Assembly: GCA_002394335.1 (NCBI GenBank)
Contig: DGTP01000003.1
Coordinates: 247,659-311,658, forward strand
DNA from: Bacteroidales bacterium UBA4333
GTDB taxonomy: Bacteria > Bacteroidota > Bacteroidia > Bacteroidales > Paludibacteraceae
Length of the DNA stretch: 64,000 nt
Direction of reading: 5' to 3'
The notes under the pieces were generated by a model. It saw only the letters and a program-made list of their open reading frames with translations. It had not been told where the DNA came from and did no database searches. Made by a program: the position numbers and the translations under genes. Position 1 is the first letter of the stretch. Each line of letters begins with the position of its first letter. Shown in pieces: positions 33,350-40,609 of the stretch.

Positions 33350-33402
33350 TTTTTTGCTTGTTTGGATTTGTAATCAGGTCTGTCAGTGTAACAATCCGGG
33401 CT

Positions 33403-33708
33403 TTACTCCCCGATCTTCTTGTACTCTTGTGCGAACATAAATCCCCACAGCGAGCCATATTTCTTTTGGTTCTTGAATGCCGTCTTGTAAGCCTCTTTCT
33501 GCTCATTGGTCAGGGCTTTCAGAGCGGCTATCGTTTGTGTGAATTTATCCTGACGAGCCAACTCTTGTTCGCTGAACGGTTTGGTGCGAGGATGGCAGAT
33601 CTTGCCCGTGTACAGGGTGTCGCCTTTCTTCGCGAAATACACATCGCTGTGTTCACAGATCTTGCCGCTGTACGACTTGACCATTTCAATTGGAATGTAC
33701 TTTGCCAT
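33403..33708 (-). CDS. Small accessory protein, distant paralogue of 32578-32955
   Basis: 101 aa beginning MAKYIPIEMVKSYSGKICEH. N-terminal beta-like part with two Lys-rich strands (YFAKKGDTLYTGKICHPR), then a helical part (FSEQELARQDKFTQTIAALK) and the end LWGFMFAQEYKKIGE. Shares layout with the 125-aa protein two genes downstream. Transcription probably starts at the promoter at 33917-33924, giving a leader of about 200 nt that includes a perfect CGGCGG-TAT-GCCGCCG-type hairpin near 33751-33766. No function recognised. Confidence 0.65.
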   Translation of the reverse strand: MAKYIPIEMVKSYSGKICEHSDVYFAKKGDTLYTGKICHPRTKPFSEQELARQDKFTQTIAALKALTNEQKEAYKTAFKNQKKYGSLWGFMFAQEYKKIGE

Positions 33709-33885
33709 AATAGTTTAGGTTTTGGTTTGTTAATAATATGTTGTTCTGTTTCCGGCGGTATGCCGCCGTCTTTCTTTTCGTCTATTGTCCCTGCATTGAA
33801 TGTCGGTTTTATTTCGTTTCAAGTTCCCCCAATCTCTTTCGTCTCCAGCACCGGTTAAGCCGACCTTAAGCCGAGGTTAGGCATC

Positions 33886-33924
33886 AAAAACACCGCCTCT
33901 CAATTGAAAGACGGTGCAAAGATA
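33886..33924 (-). promoter_or_regulatory. Fused promoter and terminator upstream of 33403-33708
   Basis: Minus strand: TATCTTTG (-7, 33924-33917) runs directly into CACCG, the left arm of a hairpin (33916-33891, CACCG...CGGTG with an inner CAATTG palindrome) followed by TTTTT. No TTTG -33 box stands 20 bp upstream; instead an inverted repeat GAAC-n5-GTTC ends 10 bp before the -7 box. Confidence 0.6.
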
Positions 33925-33926
33925 CG

Positions 33927-34226
33927 TCAAAAGTGAACAATCTGTTCTTCTGCCGGTGGAAAATTTATCAAAAAACTGTATTTTTTTCGTCTTACTGCCT
34001 CTTGGTAGTACCATCTCAGGCAATAATCCACATACATTATTGCAATTTTGTTCCTTCGGGCGACAATCTTTTTCGCCCACCCTGCGGATGTTCCTTTGTC
34101 TCGTTCGATAAAATACTGATCCACGATCTCTTGGTTCCGCACTTCAGTCGCGTGCCGCATCAAGGACATATAGGAGTCATTCGGATCCCGTACCAGATAG
34201 GGCACATCATATAACGGATAGTCCAT
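33927..34226 (-). CDS. Small accessory protein of unknown function
   Basis: 99 aa, mostly helical and basic, with many aromatic residues (MDYPLYDVPYLVRDPNDSYM, IVARRNKIAIMYVDYCLRWY). No signal peptide or known motif. It starts 5 bp after the stop of 34232-34537, so the two are cotranscribed. Same strand and style as the other small genes here. No function recognised. Confidence 0.6.
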   Translation of the reverse strand: MDYPLYDVPYLVRDPNDSYMSLMRHATEVRNQEIVDQYFIERDKGTSAGWAKKIVARRNKIAIMYVDYCLRWYYQEAVRRKKYSFLINFPPAEEQIVHF

Positions 34227-34231
34227 AGCGT

Positions 34232-34537
34232 TTAGTTTTTGATGTAGATGGTTGTATGTTTCTCAGGCAGGAACTGCCTTTTCCAGCCGTCTCGCTCCTC
34301 GGTCGTGCCGTAGCGGTCGTAGTAGGCAGCGTAGGAGAGTTGCATCTGTTGCGGTTTGAAGTCCAAGATGAAGAAATACGGGTTTCTGCCGGGGTAGCGG
34401 CCGTGCGTCTCCAGCCAGGTGATGATGGCCTGCTGCTTGGTCTGGCTGCATTGTTCCCAGAGCTGTTGCGCCGCTCCCAGACGGCTTTTGAATTGTTCGT
34501 CCGGCTGGAATAGCGTCAGGAAATGATTAAAATCCAT
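34232..34537 (-). CDS. Small accessory protein of unknown function
   Basis: 101 aa: helical N-terminus (FLTLFQPDEQFKSRLGAAQQ), then LWEQCSQTKQQAIITWLETH and a C-terminal part RNPYFFILDFKPQQMQLSYA. The phrase YYDRYGTTEERDGWKR near the end recalls small proteins I have seen in Bacteroidales mobile regions, without assigned function. Five bp upstream of 33927-34226. Confidence 0.6.
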   Translation of the reverse strand: MDFNHFLTLFQPDEQFKSRLGAAQQLWEQCSQTKQQAIITWLETHGRYPGRNPYFFILDFKPQQMQLSYAAYYDRYGTTEERDGWKRQFLPEKHTTIYIKN

Positions 34538-34607
34538 AAAAATAATTTTTGTTTAGTCTGTCCCGCCTGTCCAGTCCTGTCTCGCCCCAAGGGGGGATTA
34601 TAGGGGG

Positions 34608-34643
34608 GACTAGACAGACTAGACAGACTAGACAGACTAGACA
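34608..34643. repeat. 9-bp tandem repeat GACTAGACA, four perfect copies
   Basis: Copies at 34608, 34617, 34626 and 34635, between two small minus-strand genes; imperfect related words (TGTCC, CCTGTC) lie just upstream at 34558-34582, and G-rich runs GGGGGG flank them. Confidence 0.9.
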
Positions 34644-34691
34644 TTTTTTATTTTTCTTTTTGTCAAACTTTTTCTTTTATCGGCTTTCTTT

Positions 34692-35147
34692 TTATCCCAT
34701 GAACGCGAGGCGGAAGGAGTGCTTGATGGACTCGGAATCGGGGTGGGCTGCTTCGAGCTTCTGTGCGGTGCGTTTGAGGTCGGCGCGCATGTCCTTCAGC
34801 TGGGCTGCCATCTGTTCCTGCAGGGCGAGCTGCTGCACGTAGATGGCATGGTTGGGGTCGGAGGTGATGGAGGGGTTGGTGTTCTTCTCCCACGTGAAGG
34901 ATTTGGGGCGGCTGACGACGATCTTGAAACCGTGGTACTCGATCGTGCCGGTGAAATTGGACGGCTTGCCCTGCTCTTTGATGAGCGCCTGTACGGCGGC
35001 TTCGACCTGCGGACGGAGGGTTTTGAGGGTTGCCTCGGATTCGTTACATGCTACCTGCGCAGCGAAAAATTGGTCGATTACTTCGTAGTTTGAGTTTGTT
35101 TGGGCACTGCGTGCCGGTTTGAGGTTGTTTGAATTGTTGGTTGTCAT
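34692..35147 (-). CDS. Small accessory protein with helical ends, function unknown
   Basis: 151 aa: disordered Asn/Thr-rich start (MTTNNSNNLKPARSAQTN), a helix (residues ~20-60), a small beta segment (FTGTIEYHGFKIVVSRPKSF) and a long Gln/Leu-rich helix (YVQQLALQEQMAAQLKDMRA). The pattern helix-beta-coiled coil resembles phage accessory proteins but I recognise no family. It has its own promoter fused to the terminator of the preceding gene (35188-35233). Confidence 0.62.
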   Translation of the reverse strand: MTTNNSNNLKPARSAQTNSNYEVIDQFFAAQVACNESEATLKTLRPQVEAAVQALIKEQGKPSNFTGTIEYHGFKIVVSRPKSFTWEKNTNPSITSDPNHAIYVQQLALQEQMAAQLKDMRADLKRTAQKLEAAHPDSESIKHSFRLAFMG

Positions 35148-35187
35148 AATGTTAAATATTTTTTAGTTATTGTTCAGGTGCCTGTAT

Positions 35188-35233
35188 AAAAACAAAAGCA
35201 CCGGACTCCATTTTGAAATCCGGTGCAAAAGTA
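35188..35233 (-). promoter_or_regulatory. Fused promoter and terminator upstream of 34692-35147
   Basis: Minus strand: TACTTTTG (-7, 35233-35226) is directly followed by CACCGGA, the left arm of a hairpin closed by TCCGGTG (35225-35199) and a T-rich run CTTTTGTTTTT. No -33 TTTG at the usual distance; inverted and direct repeats of GGTCAAAACGACC and GTGACCCCTTG type (35242-35292) lie upstream. Confidence 0.6.
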
Positions 35234-35308
35234 CTGCTTTAAGTGACCCCTTGGAAGGTCGTTTTGACCACAAACGCGACCCCTTGTGACCTTTTCGTCT
35301 CCAAATGT

Positions 35309-35845
35309 CTATCGCTTGCGTTTTCGGTTGATATTTCTGCCGAGGGCGTAGTGATCCACCACCCATCCGAACTCCTTGCTGAGCCGCCGGCAGAGCGCAA
35401 CGCGTGTGTTATTCGCCACGAACTGCTTGAACTCCTCGTCAAAACGGCTTCGTTCGTCGATGTATTGACGCACTTCGGTGTATCTGCCTTCACGCGGAGT
35501 GCCTAAAATCTGCTCCGCCGTCAGCTCTGCCTCGTCTGTTTCTTCAGCCGTTTCCTCTTCCGTCGTTTCCTCTTCCTGCGGCGTGAGGTAGATGTTGCAT
35601 CCGTGGTTGTCGTGGATGTCGTTGTTTTGCTCGGCGATCAAAGTGAGTTTGCCGTGATTTTCGATGGTGATGGAGGGTTTGTGTTCTTGCTTTTTCATAT
35701 CCGGTTGTGTTTTATAGTTGTTTAGTTCTTGTTCCAGTTGGCGGATGTACTGAGCCTGTTCCATAGCGGTTTGCACCCATCTGTCGCGGTCGCGACGCAG
35801 GGCATCCAGCAAGTTGAGGGTACTATGTTCATCAGGCGGTGGCAT
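35309..35845 (-). CDS. Small accessory protein with coiled coil and acidic linker, function unknown
   Basis: 178 aa: N-terminal coiled coil (LLDALRRDRDRWVQTAMEQA), a short beta-like segment (SITIENHGKLTLIAEQNNDI), a Glu/Thr-rich linker (about residues 90-115) and a basic C-terminal helical domain (RVALCRRLSKEFGWVVDHYA) ending NRKRKR. A start at an internal Met (about residue 50, MKKQEHKPSIT) is possible. First gene of the small-gene cluster; its leader holds a CCCC-AGGATT/AATCCT-GGGG hairpin (about 35877-35900) and a GTTAC/GTAAC repeat (about 35926-35938). The 45-bp element lies upstream. Confidence 0.62.
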   Translation of the reverse strand: MPPPDEHSTLNLLDALRRDRDRWVQTAMEQAQYIRQLEQELNNYKTQPDMKKQEHKPSITIENHGKLTLIAEQNNDIHDNHGCNIYLTPQEEETTEEETAEETDEAELTAEQILGTPREGRYTEVRQYIDERSRFDEEFKQFVANNTRVALCRRLSKEFGWVVDHYALGRNINRKRKR

Positions 35846-35955
35846 CTTTTGCGGTCATTATAATAATAGGGACCCCGAGGATTTATAATCCTTGGGGAGA
35901 GGAGGAAACGTGACCATTACATTTGTTACGCAGTAACTTAATCATGGATCACCGA

Positions 35956-36000
35956 TTCCGACGACAAAAGTACAACAAAAAACTCCCAAAACATGGGAGT
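35956..36000 (-). promoter_or_regulatory. Operator-promoter element, copy 1 (in front of the small-gene cluster)
   Basis: Minus strand: inverted repeat ACTCCC-n7-GGGAGT (36000-35982), 9 bp, TACTTTTG (-7, 35972-35965), then GTCGTCGGAA. There is no TTTG -33 box; the inverted repeat occupies its place. Forty of 45 bp match the copy at 40529-40573. Confidence 0.75.
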
Positions 36001-36059
36001 ATGGAGAAAAATGCAGAAATATGATTATTGTTCTCTTCGGTGGCATTCTTGCCGCCGGA

Positions 36060-37385
36060 TCATTCAACTATATGCTTTATCAATGCTTCTTCATTGTGCA
36101 ACATACTGCTTTGAAAATCCGACCAAGAAGATACCGATTGGGGGATGGTCATTCCATAGAGGGATATTGTTCCACCATATCCGCATAGTGTTGAAGAATG
36201 TATGGCTGTATCAGATGAAATTGACGGATAAACCAAACCTCCATGTGCTGCCTGCTTGATATACATATATGTGATGAGTTGATGAAGGTCGTCCCTGTCC
36301 ACTTCTGACACGCGTTTATCAGTATAGCCCTTATATTTAGCATCCAGAATGAAATCCTGCCTGTAAAAATCAGGATAGCGCGGTGCGGACTTCGGATTAT
36401 TGAAAAGCCAAATGGCTCCTTGGCTATCCTTATTACGGGGATGCAAGAATCCTATCGGTGCCAAGAGAGTGTTCAGATATTCTTCCCAAAGCCATGCGCC
36501 ATCAAACAAAATACCATATATCTCATCATTCGTAGTCCCGTATTTCAGTTCCTCATGACGAAGAATTTGCAAACAAAGCTGCTGTAAATAGCGGTACTCG
36601 CCATAGTAAGGATGCCGAATGGGGCGTAAGTTGCGGTTGATGACTTTTAGCCGTTCCTGACGATTATACGTTGGTGTGGCTTGCACTATGGCATTTACAG
36701 CCTCTTTGGTATCCGCGTCATTTTGCAGAATCCCGTTCGCGTAAGGATGCAGACGGATATATTCTATGGTATGCCGCACTAATTGCGTGACATCGTTATT
36801 GTACGCATATTCGCGTGTTTGGTATGCGATGTTGCTGGAGAATGGGATGTTCTTACGTATATGCTGCGCCATATCTATTCTTCCGCGCAGATGCGTGTCA
36901 TTGTAATGGTGGGTTTGGTATTCTTTGTACAAGCCCTGCCGGTATGCACGCTTGAGAAAAGCGGGAAATAGATAGATGAGAAAATCGAAAATACTGGTCT
37001 GGTCAGAGGTATAGTTGAGATCAAAAAGATTGACGGCAAAAACCCGTTGCAGCATATAGTGTAGAAAAAAATCCTGCTCATCAGTTTTAGCAAAGCGTGA
37101 ATGAATCCGCAAACGGGTGTTCTTGTACCCCACAAAGCCCATAATGTTACCAGTGTATATGGTATTATCACGCATTGTGAAAATATACTCGTTAGTGATA
37201 CCATCCTTATACTGATTAAGACTTTGAGGAAAAACAAGCAGATTCGGATTGTCTTCTATCTTCAGTTCACCAATAGGCAACGCAGATAACTTGCTCAGAT
37301 TTTCTTTGTGAGCAAGTTCTTCACCTTTCAAAATATAACCTTGAAAGCAGTTATCCGTTATTGTTATCGGTTTTGGTTCTTCCAT
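36060..37385 (-). CDS. mcrC: McrC-like nuclease subunit of a McrBC restriction system
   Basis: 441 aa. N-terminal DUF2357-like/McrC beta region (NIMGFVGYKNTRLRIHSRF), central helical part with LRGRIDMAQHIRKNIPF, and a C-terminal PD-(D/E)xK nuclease core: YPDFYRQDFILDAKYKGY (catalytic Asp and D-x-K, about residues 345-362). McrC cuts DNA when McrB translocates. It overlaps the 3' end of mcrB by 35 bp, the usual order and coupling. Base composition is more AT-rich than the core genes, consistent with transfer. Confidence 0.88.
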   Translation of the reverse strand: MEEPKPITITDNCFQGYILKGEELAHKENLSKLSALPIGELKIEDNPNLLVFPQSLNQYKDGITNEYIFTMRDNTIYTGNIMGFVGYKNTRLRIHSRFAKTDEQDFFLHYMLQRVFAVNLFDLNYTSDQTSIFDFLIYLFPAFLKRAYRQGLYKEYQTHHYNDTHLRGRIDMAQHIRKNIPFSSNIAYQTREYAYNNDVTQLVRHTIEYIRLHPYANGILQNDADTKEAVNAIVQATPTYNRQERLKVINRNLRPIRHPYYGEYRYLQQLCLQILRHEELKYGTTNDEIYGILFDGAWLWEEYLNTLLAPIGFLHPRNKDSQGAIWLFNNPKSAPRYPDFYRQDFILDAKYKGYTDKRVSEVDRDDLHQLITYMYIKQAAHGGLVYPSISSDTAIHSSTLCGYGGTISLYGMTIPQSVSSWSDFQSSMLHNEEALIKHIVE

Positions 37386-40020
37386 AGAAAGCGTCTTCCA
37401 GTTCCTGCATCTTGGTCGCTATGTTTTCTTTTCGTTCGCCACGAAAATACTCATAAAGAAGCCCTTTTATGTGATAATTCCAGAGCATCTCTAATTTTCC
37501 ATCATATTCCTCTACCTTTTTGAAGTACGCAGCACCTATTTGATATGAAATTCCTAATCCTTCTATTGACGCAATCATATCATTGAGGTCTGTCATCGCT
37601 TTTTTGACGGCTGTTTCATTGGGAATACCTTTCAATATATCATCCATTGTTTCTTTTGCCGTAACTTCCTTCCACGCAAAACGCCGCCGCATCGCAAAAT
37701 CCATGCTTTCCACAGAGCGGTCAATATCATTCATCGTGCCGATGATATAGACATTTTCCGGAATAAAGAAGTGCCCATAGTCAGTTGTGCCTAATGCAAT
37801 ATCAAACTCATTAGGTTCGGTTGCCATGTTGGCATATTGCGTCTTTACTTGCCCATCTTTGCCACGATAACCCGGGTCTATGGAATAGAATAGTTCTCCA
37901 AATATCTTTGAGATTTCTCCACGGTTTATCTCGTCAATGATAAACACGTATTTTTTGTTGGAATCGTTTTGTATTTGGCTTACATGATATTTTGATTTAA
38001 TGTAATCAATTACTCCGGCATAATACCCTTTCCACCACTGATATACTGGTATACCTGAAAATTCCGCTTTCAGACTCTCTCTTGTCAAAACACCATTTTC
38101 TTTCAAATCTTTACCGGTATGAAGTCTCAAATTACCACGCCTATTTAGAGATATACCAAAATCATAGCCTTGAGGCGTTTTGAGTTTGATAGTATCTTCT
38201 CCCATTTCTGAGATCATAGAATCATATGCCTTGTCAAAGTTGCCAGAATCATATTTCTCTAATGCTTTCGCACAATATTCCTTAAATATTCCCTTTCTCA
38301 GTACAAATCCCACATTCCCTTTTTCATCTTGTATTGGTCTTAGACCTTCCACAAAATCCGTATAGTCGTAAGACGGATGGAACTGTACAAATCCTATCTG
38401 TCCACGCTCCTCATCCGAAAGCGAATGATAGCCTTTCCCAAACATGATTTGCGCTGCAATTTCCTTTGCCATGTATGTTTTTCCTGTTCCGGGTGCTCCG
38501 GTAAGGATCAAATTACGATTTGTTTCAAGCAAATTCATAATTTTCTGATATTTAATATTCGGCATATTGATAATGGAATTTATGTATTCTTTTATTTCAT
38601 TATGTGAGCATTCATCAATGGTTTTTCTATATTTGCCATAAGTGCTCCCATCAAAATCGGTTGATAATTTACTATTAATAAAATGAATATTTCTAATTAT
38701 ACTCAAATACCCATCTTCTCCTAATTGGTTATCTTGAATACCTGTTACTTGTGCGATTGCTCTAATTCGCACAAATGGAACTTTATGACCTTCTCCTTTC
38801 GTAGCAGACGATTTAAGTATCAGGATATCACCATCTTTTATTTTATTAGCGACGGCTATCTGACGTTTATCTGCACTTTCCTTAGGATTAAATCTACCTT
38901 CCCAAATACCTTCTTTTATAAACCGCTCCAATTGGGAATTACTGCTGCCAAAATTAAATCCAACACACCAATATACAGGACTCCATACTATTTGATACAA
39001 ATATCCGAGATATGTTTTGGAATGAGATACAAGCACCATCCACAGAATGTCCTGTGCTACCAATAGAGAACTTTGTAAACAGCCATTTGTGGATGATTTA
39101 ACGAGTTCTAACAATTCAACATCTTTATCAATTAATTCTTTTAATGGTACTATAAGTTTCTGAAAATGCGAAAAACATAATCCTGTTTCTTTAGTTTCAA
39201 TTCCAAGATATTGACATAATGCCTGATAAACTTCAAATTTGTAAAAGGTGTACTTCTGGGGATTAAAACACGTTAGGATAGCGGCAGCTGTTCGTTCATC
39301 ATTTGCTTTATAGTTAAATTTTTGAGGTACTGCCTTTGCCATATAATCCTTGAAAGCTCTCACTTTGCTATCAAGGTTACTATCTCCTCTAAGCAGATCA
39401 TTAAGAATTAATGCGAAATCGTCACGCTTGTTTTCTATTAAATATGAGATGGTTCCACGCGTAAGAGTTGCATAAACAAGATTAGAACGAGTGACACGTT
39501 CCGCAATAAACATATCTTCCTTTCCTGCACATTCTGTTATTAATTCCCATTTATATACCTCATCTTGTTCCTCATCCCTAAAAGGGATATTTGATCGTAA
39601 TTGTTTGTATTGCCGAATTAAAAACAAATAAAGATATTGCCTAATAGCCTGCACCAATTCTTCACGTAAAGTCCACTCAAATAAGCTATTCTCTTTATCA
39701 AGAGTACGACCTTGAGCCATTGGAATAGCCCAATATATTTGAGTTTTATCTTCACGCACGATCTCAAATATATTCAGTACTCTCTGTACCATTTGCCCAA
39801 ATGATGTAATGGCGCGATTTATGGAAGATGCTGACACATTATGTTTCACTCCTATAGACTTACAGGTTCCTGTGTTTTTATCCGCATAATAAAAATACAG
39901 CAACGCTTTCATCTGGTCTTCCGTTGTCTTATCTTGTAATATCCTTAACCACGTTTCTTGAGAGACAGGGATTTTGCAAGAAAAGACCTCATTCTTATTT
40001 TCCAAAATTATTGTTTTCAT
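37351..40020 (-). CDS. mcrB: McrB-like AAA+ GTPase of a McrBC restriction system
   Basis: 889 aa. The AAA+ motor is in the second half: Walker A GAPGTGKTY (about residue 505), the McrB phrase FVQFHPSYDYTDFVEGLRP, Walker B FIIDEINRGEISKIFGELF and the GTP-specific motif TMNDIDRSVESMDFAMRRRF. The N-terminus is unusual: a segment with an HTH-like look (GVKHNVSASSINRAITSFG, residues ~57-75), a helical domain of about 250 residues, then a region (~345-460) reminiscent of EVE-like modified-base readers (GDILILKSSATKGEGHKV). Recognition of modified or foreign DNA is expected, the target unknown. Own promoter at 40048-40079. Confidence 0.88.
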   Translation of the reverse strand: MKTIILENKNEVFSCKIPVSQETWLRILQDKTTEDQMKALLYFYYADKNTGTCKSIGVKHNVSASSINRAITSFGQMVQRVLNIFEIVREDKTQIYWAIPMAQGRTLDKENSLFEWTLREELVQAIRQYLYLFLIRQYKQLRSNIPFRDEEQDEVYKWELITECAGKEDMFIAERVTRSNLVYATLTRGTISYLIENKRDDFALILNDLLRGDSNLDSKVRAFKDYMAKAVPQKFNYKANDERTAAAILTCFNPQKYTFYKFEVYQALCQYLGIETKETGLCFSHFQKLIVPLKELIDKDVELLELVKSSTNGCLQSSLLVAQDILWMVLVSHSKTYLGYLYQIVWSPVYWCVGFNFGSSNSQLERFIKEGIWEGRFNPKESADKRQIAVANKIKDGDILILKSSATKGEGHKVPFVRIRAIAQVTGIQDNQLGEDGYLSIIRNIHFINSKLSTDFDGSTYGKYRKTIDECSHNEIKEYINSIINMPNIKYQKIMNLLETNRNLILTGAPGTGKTYMAKEIAAQIMFGKGYHSLSDEERGQIGFVQFHPSYDYTDFVEGLRPIQDEKGNVGFVLRKGIFKEYCAKALEKYDSGNFDKAYDSMISEMGEDTIKLKTPQGYDFGISLNRRGNLRLHTGKDLKENGVLTRESLKAEFSGIPVYQWWKGYYAGVIDYIKSKYHVSQIQNDSNKKYVFIIDEINRGEISKIFGELFYSIDPGYRGKDGQVKTQYANMATEPNEFDIALGTTDYGHFFIPENVYIIGTMNDIDRSVESMDFAMRRRFAWKEVTAKETMDDILKGIPNETAVKKAMTDLNDMIASIEGLGISYQIGAAYFKKVEEYDGKLEMLWNYHIKGLLYEYFRGERKENIATKMQELEDAFYGRTKTDNNNG

Positions 40021-40047
40021 GATGTTTTATTTACATGTTTTCGCCTG

Positions 40048-40079
40048 CAAAGGTACAAAAATATTCCGAGATATGCAAA
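40048..40079 (-). promoter_or_regulatory. mcrBC promoter
   Basis: Minus strand: TTTGCATAT (-33, 40079-40076), 20 bp, TACCTTTG (-7, 40055-40048), about 28 bp before ATG 40020. A standard promoter, unlike those of the flanking cluster genes. Confidence 0.8.
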
Positions 40080-40151
40080 TTTTTAATAAAAAAACGGAGC
40101 AGGCAGAATGGAATCGCAAAACGAGACGTCATACCTGCTCCGATAGAACTT

Positions 40152-40490
40152 TTACTTGTCTGCTTTCCGTTTGAGATAAATCACGACGCTTACTTGTTCT
40201 TCCGGATGAGCGACGGAATCCACCGACTGAATCCGAGCCTCAAAGATGTCACCATAACCTAAATCAAGAAATTTGGCAATAGTCTCATTCTGTCGGCGAG
40301 GGATGTAGCCGATATGCGTTTCGCCGAAGAAAATCGCTACGGCATTGTGGTCGTAAGGGTTCTCGTCCTCACGCACTAATGTCACTCTTTTGCCGACTTT
40401 CAGTTTGTCAAACACCTCACAGCCTTCGTGATAGGTGAATGCTGCTACATTGCAGCTAAGGAAATGCTCCTTGTTCGTTTTGATTCTCAT
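40152..40490 (-). CDS. HIRAN-domain protein
   Basis: 112 aa consisting almost wholly of one HIRAN domain: FLSCNVAAFTYHEGCEVFDK, LVREDENPYDHNAVAIFFGE and HIGYIPRRQNETIAKFLDLG are the three classic blocks. HIRAN domains bind 3' ends of single-stranded DNA in HLTF-type remodellers; stand-alone versions occur in defence and mobile loci. ATG 40490 is used; a TTG four codons upstream is possible. It lies between the WYL regulator and mcrB and has the operator-promoter element (40529-40573) in front. Confidence 0.85.
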   Translation of the reverse strand: MRIKTNKEHFLSCNVAAFTYHEGCEVFDKLKVGKRVTLVREDENPYDHNAVAIFFGETHIGYIPRRQNETIAKFLDLGYGDIFEARIQSVDSVAHPEEQVSVVIYLKRKADK

Positions 40491-40528
40491 AGCAGTTTTC
40501 AATCAGGGATAATGCGTACATTTCTGAT

Positions 40529-40573
40529 TTCCGACGACAAAAGTACTACATCAAACTCCCAAAACTCGGGAGT
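40529..40573 (-). promoter_or_regulatory. Operator-promoter element, copy 2 (in front of the HIRAN gene)
   Basis: Minus strand: ACTCCC-n7-GGGAGT (40573-40555), 9 bp, TACTTTTG (-7, 40545-40538), then GTCGTCGGAA. Same layout as 35956-36000; the first 18 bp on the plus strand (TTCCGACGACAAAAGTAC) are identical. Confidence 0.75.
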
Positions 40574-40609
40574 GAAACAAGAAAAATACAAGAAAAGTGT
40601 ATTTTTCGG

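Noticed and set aside
30532..36000. Integrated element at tRNA-Met
   Set aside because: The small-gene cluster is separated from the tRNA by the OmpA-LysM gene, and I see no duplicated tRNA end or integrase.
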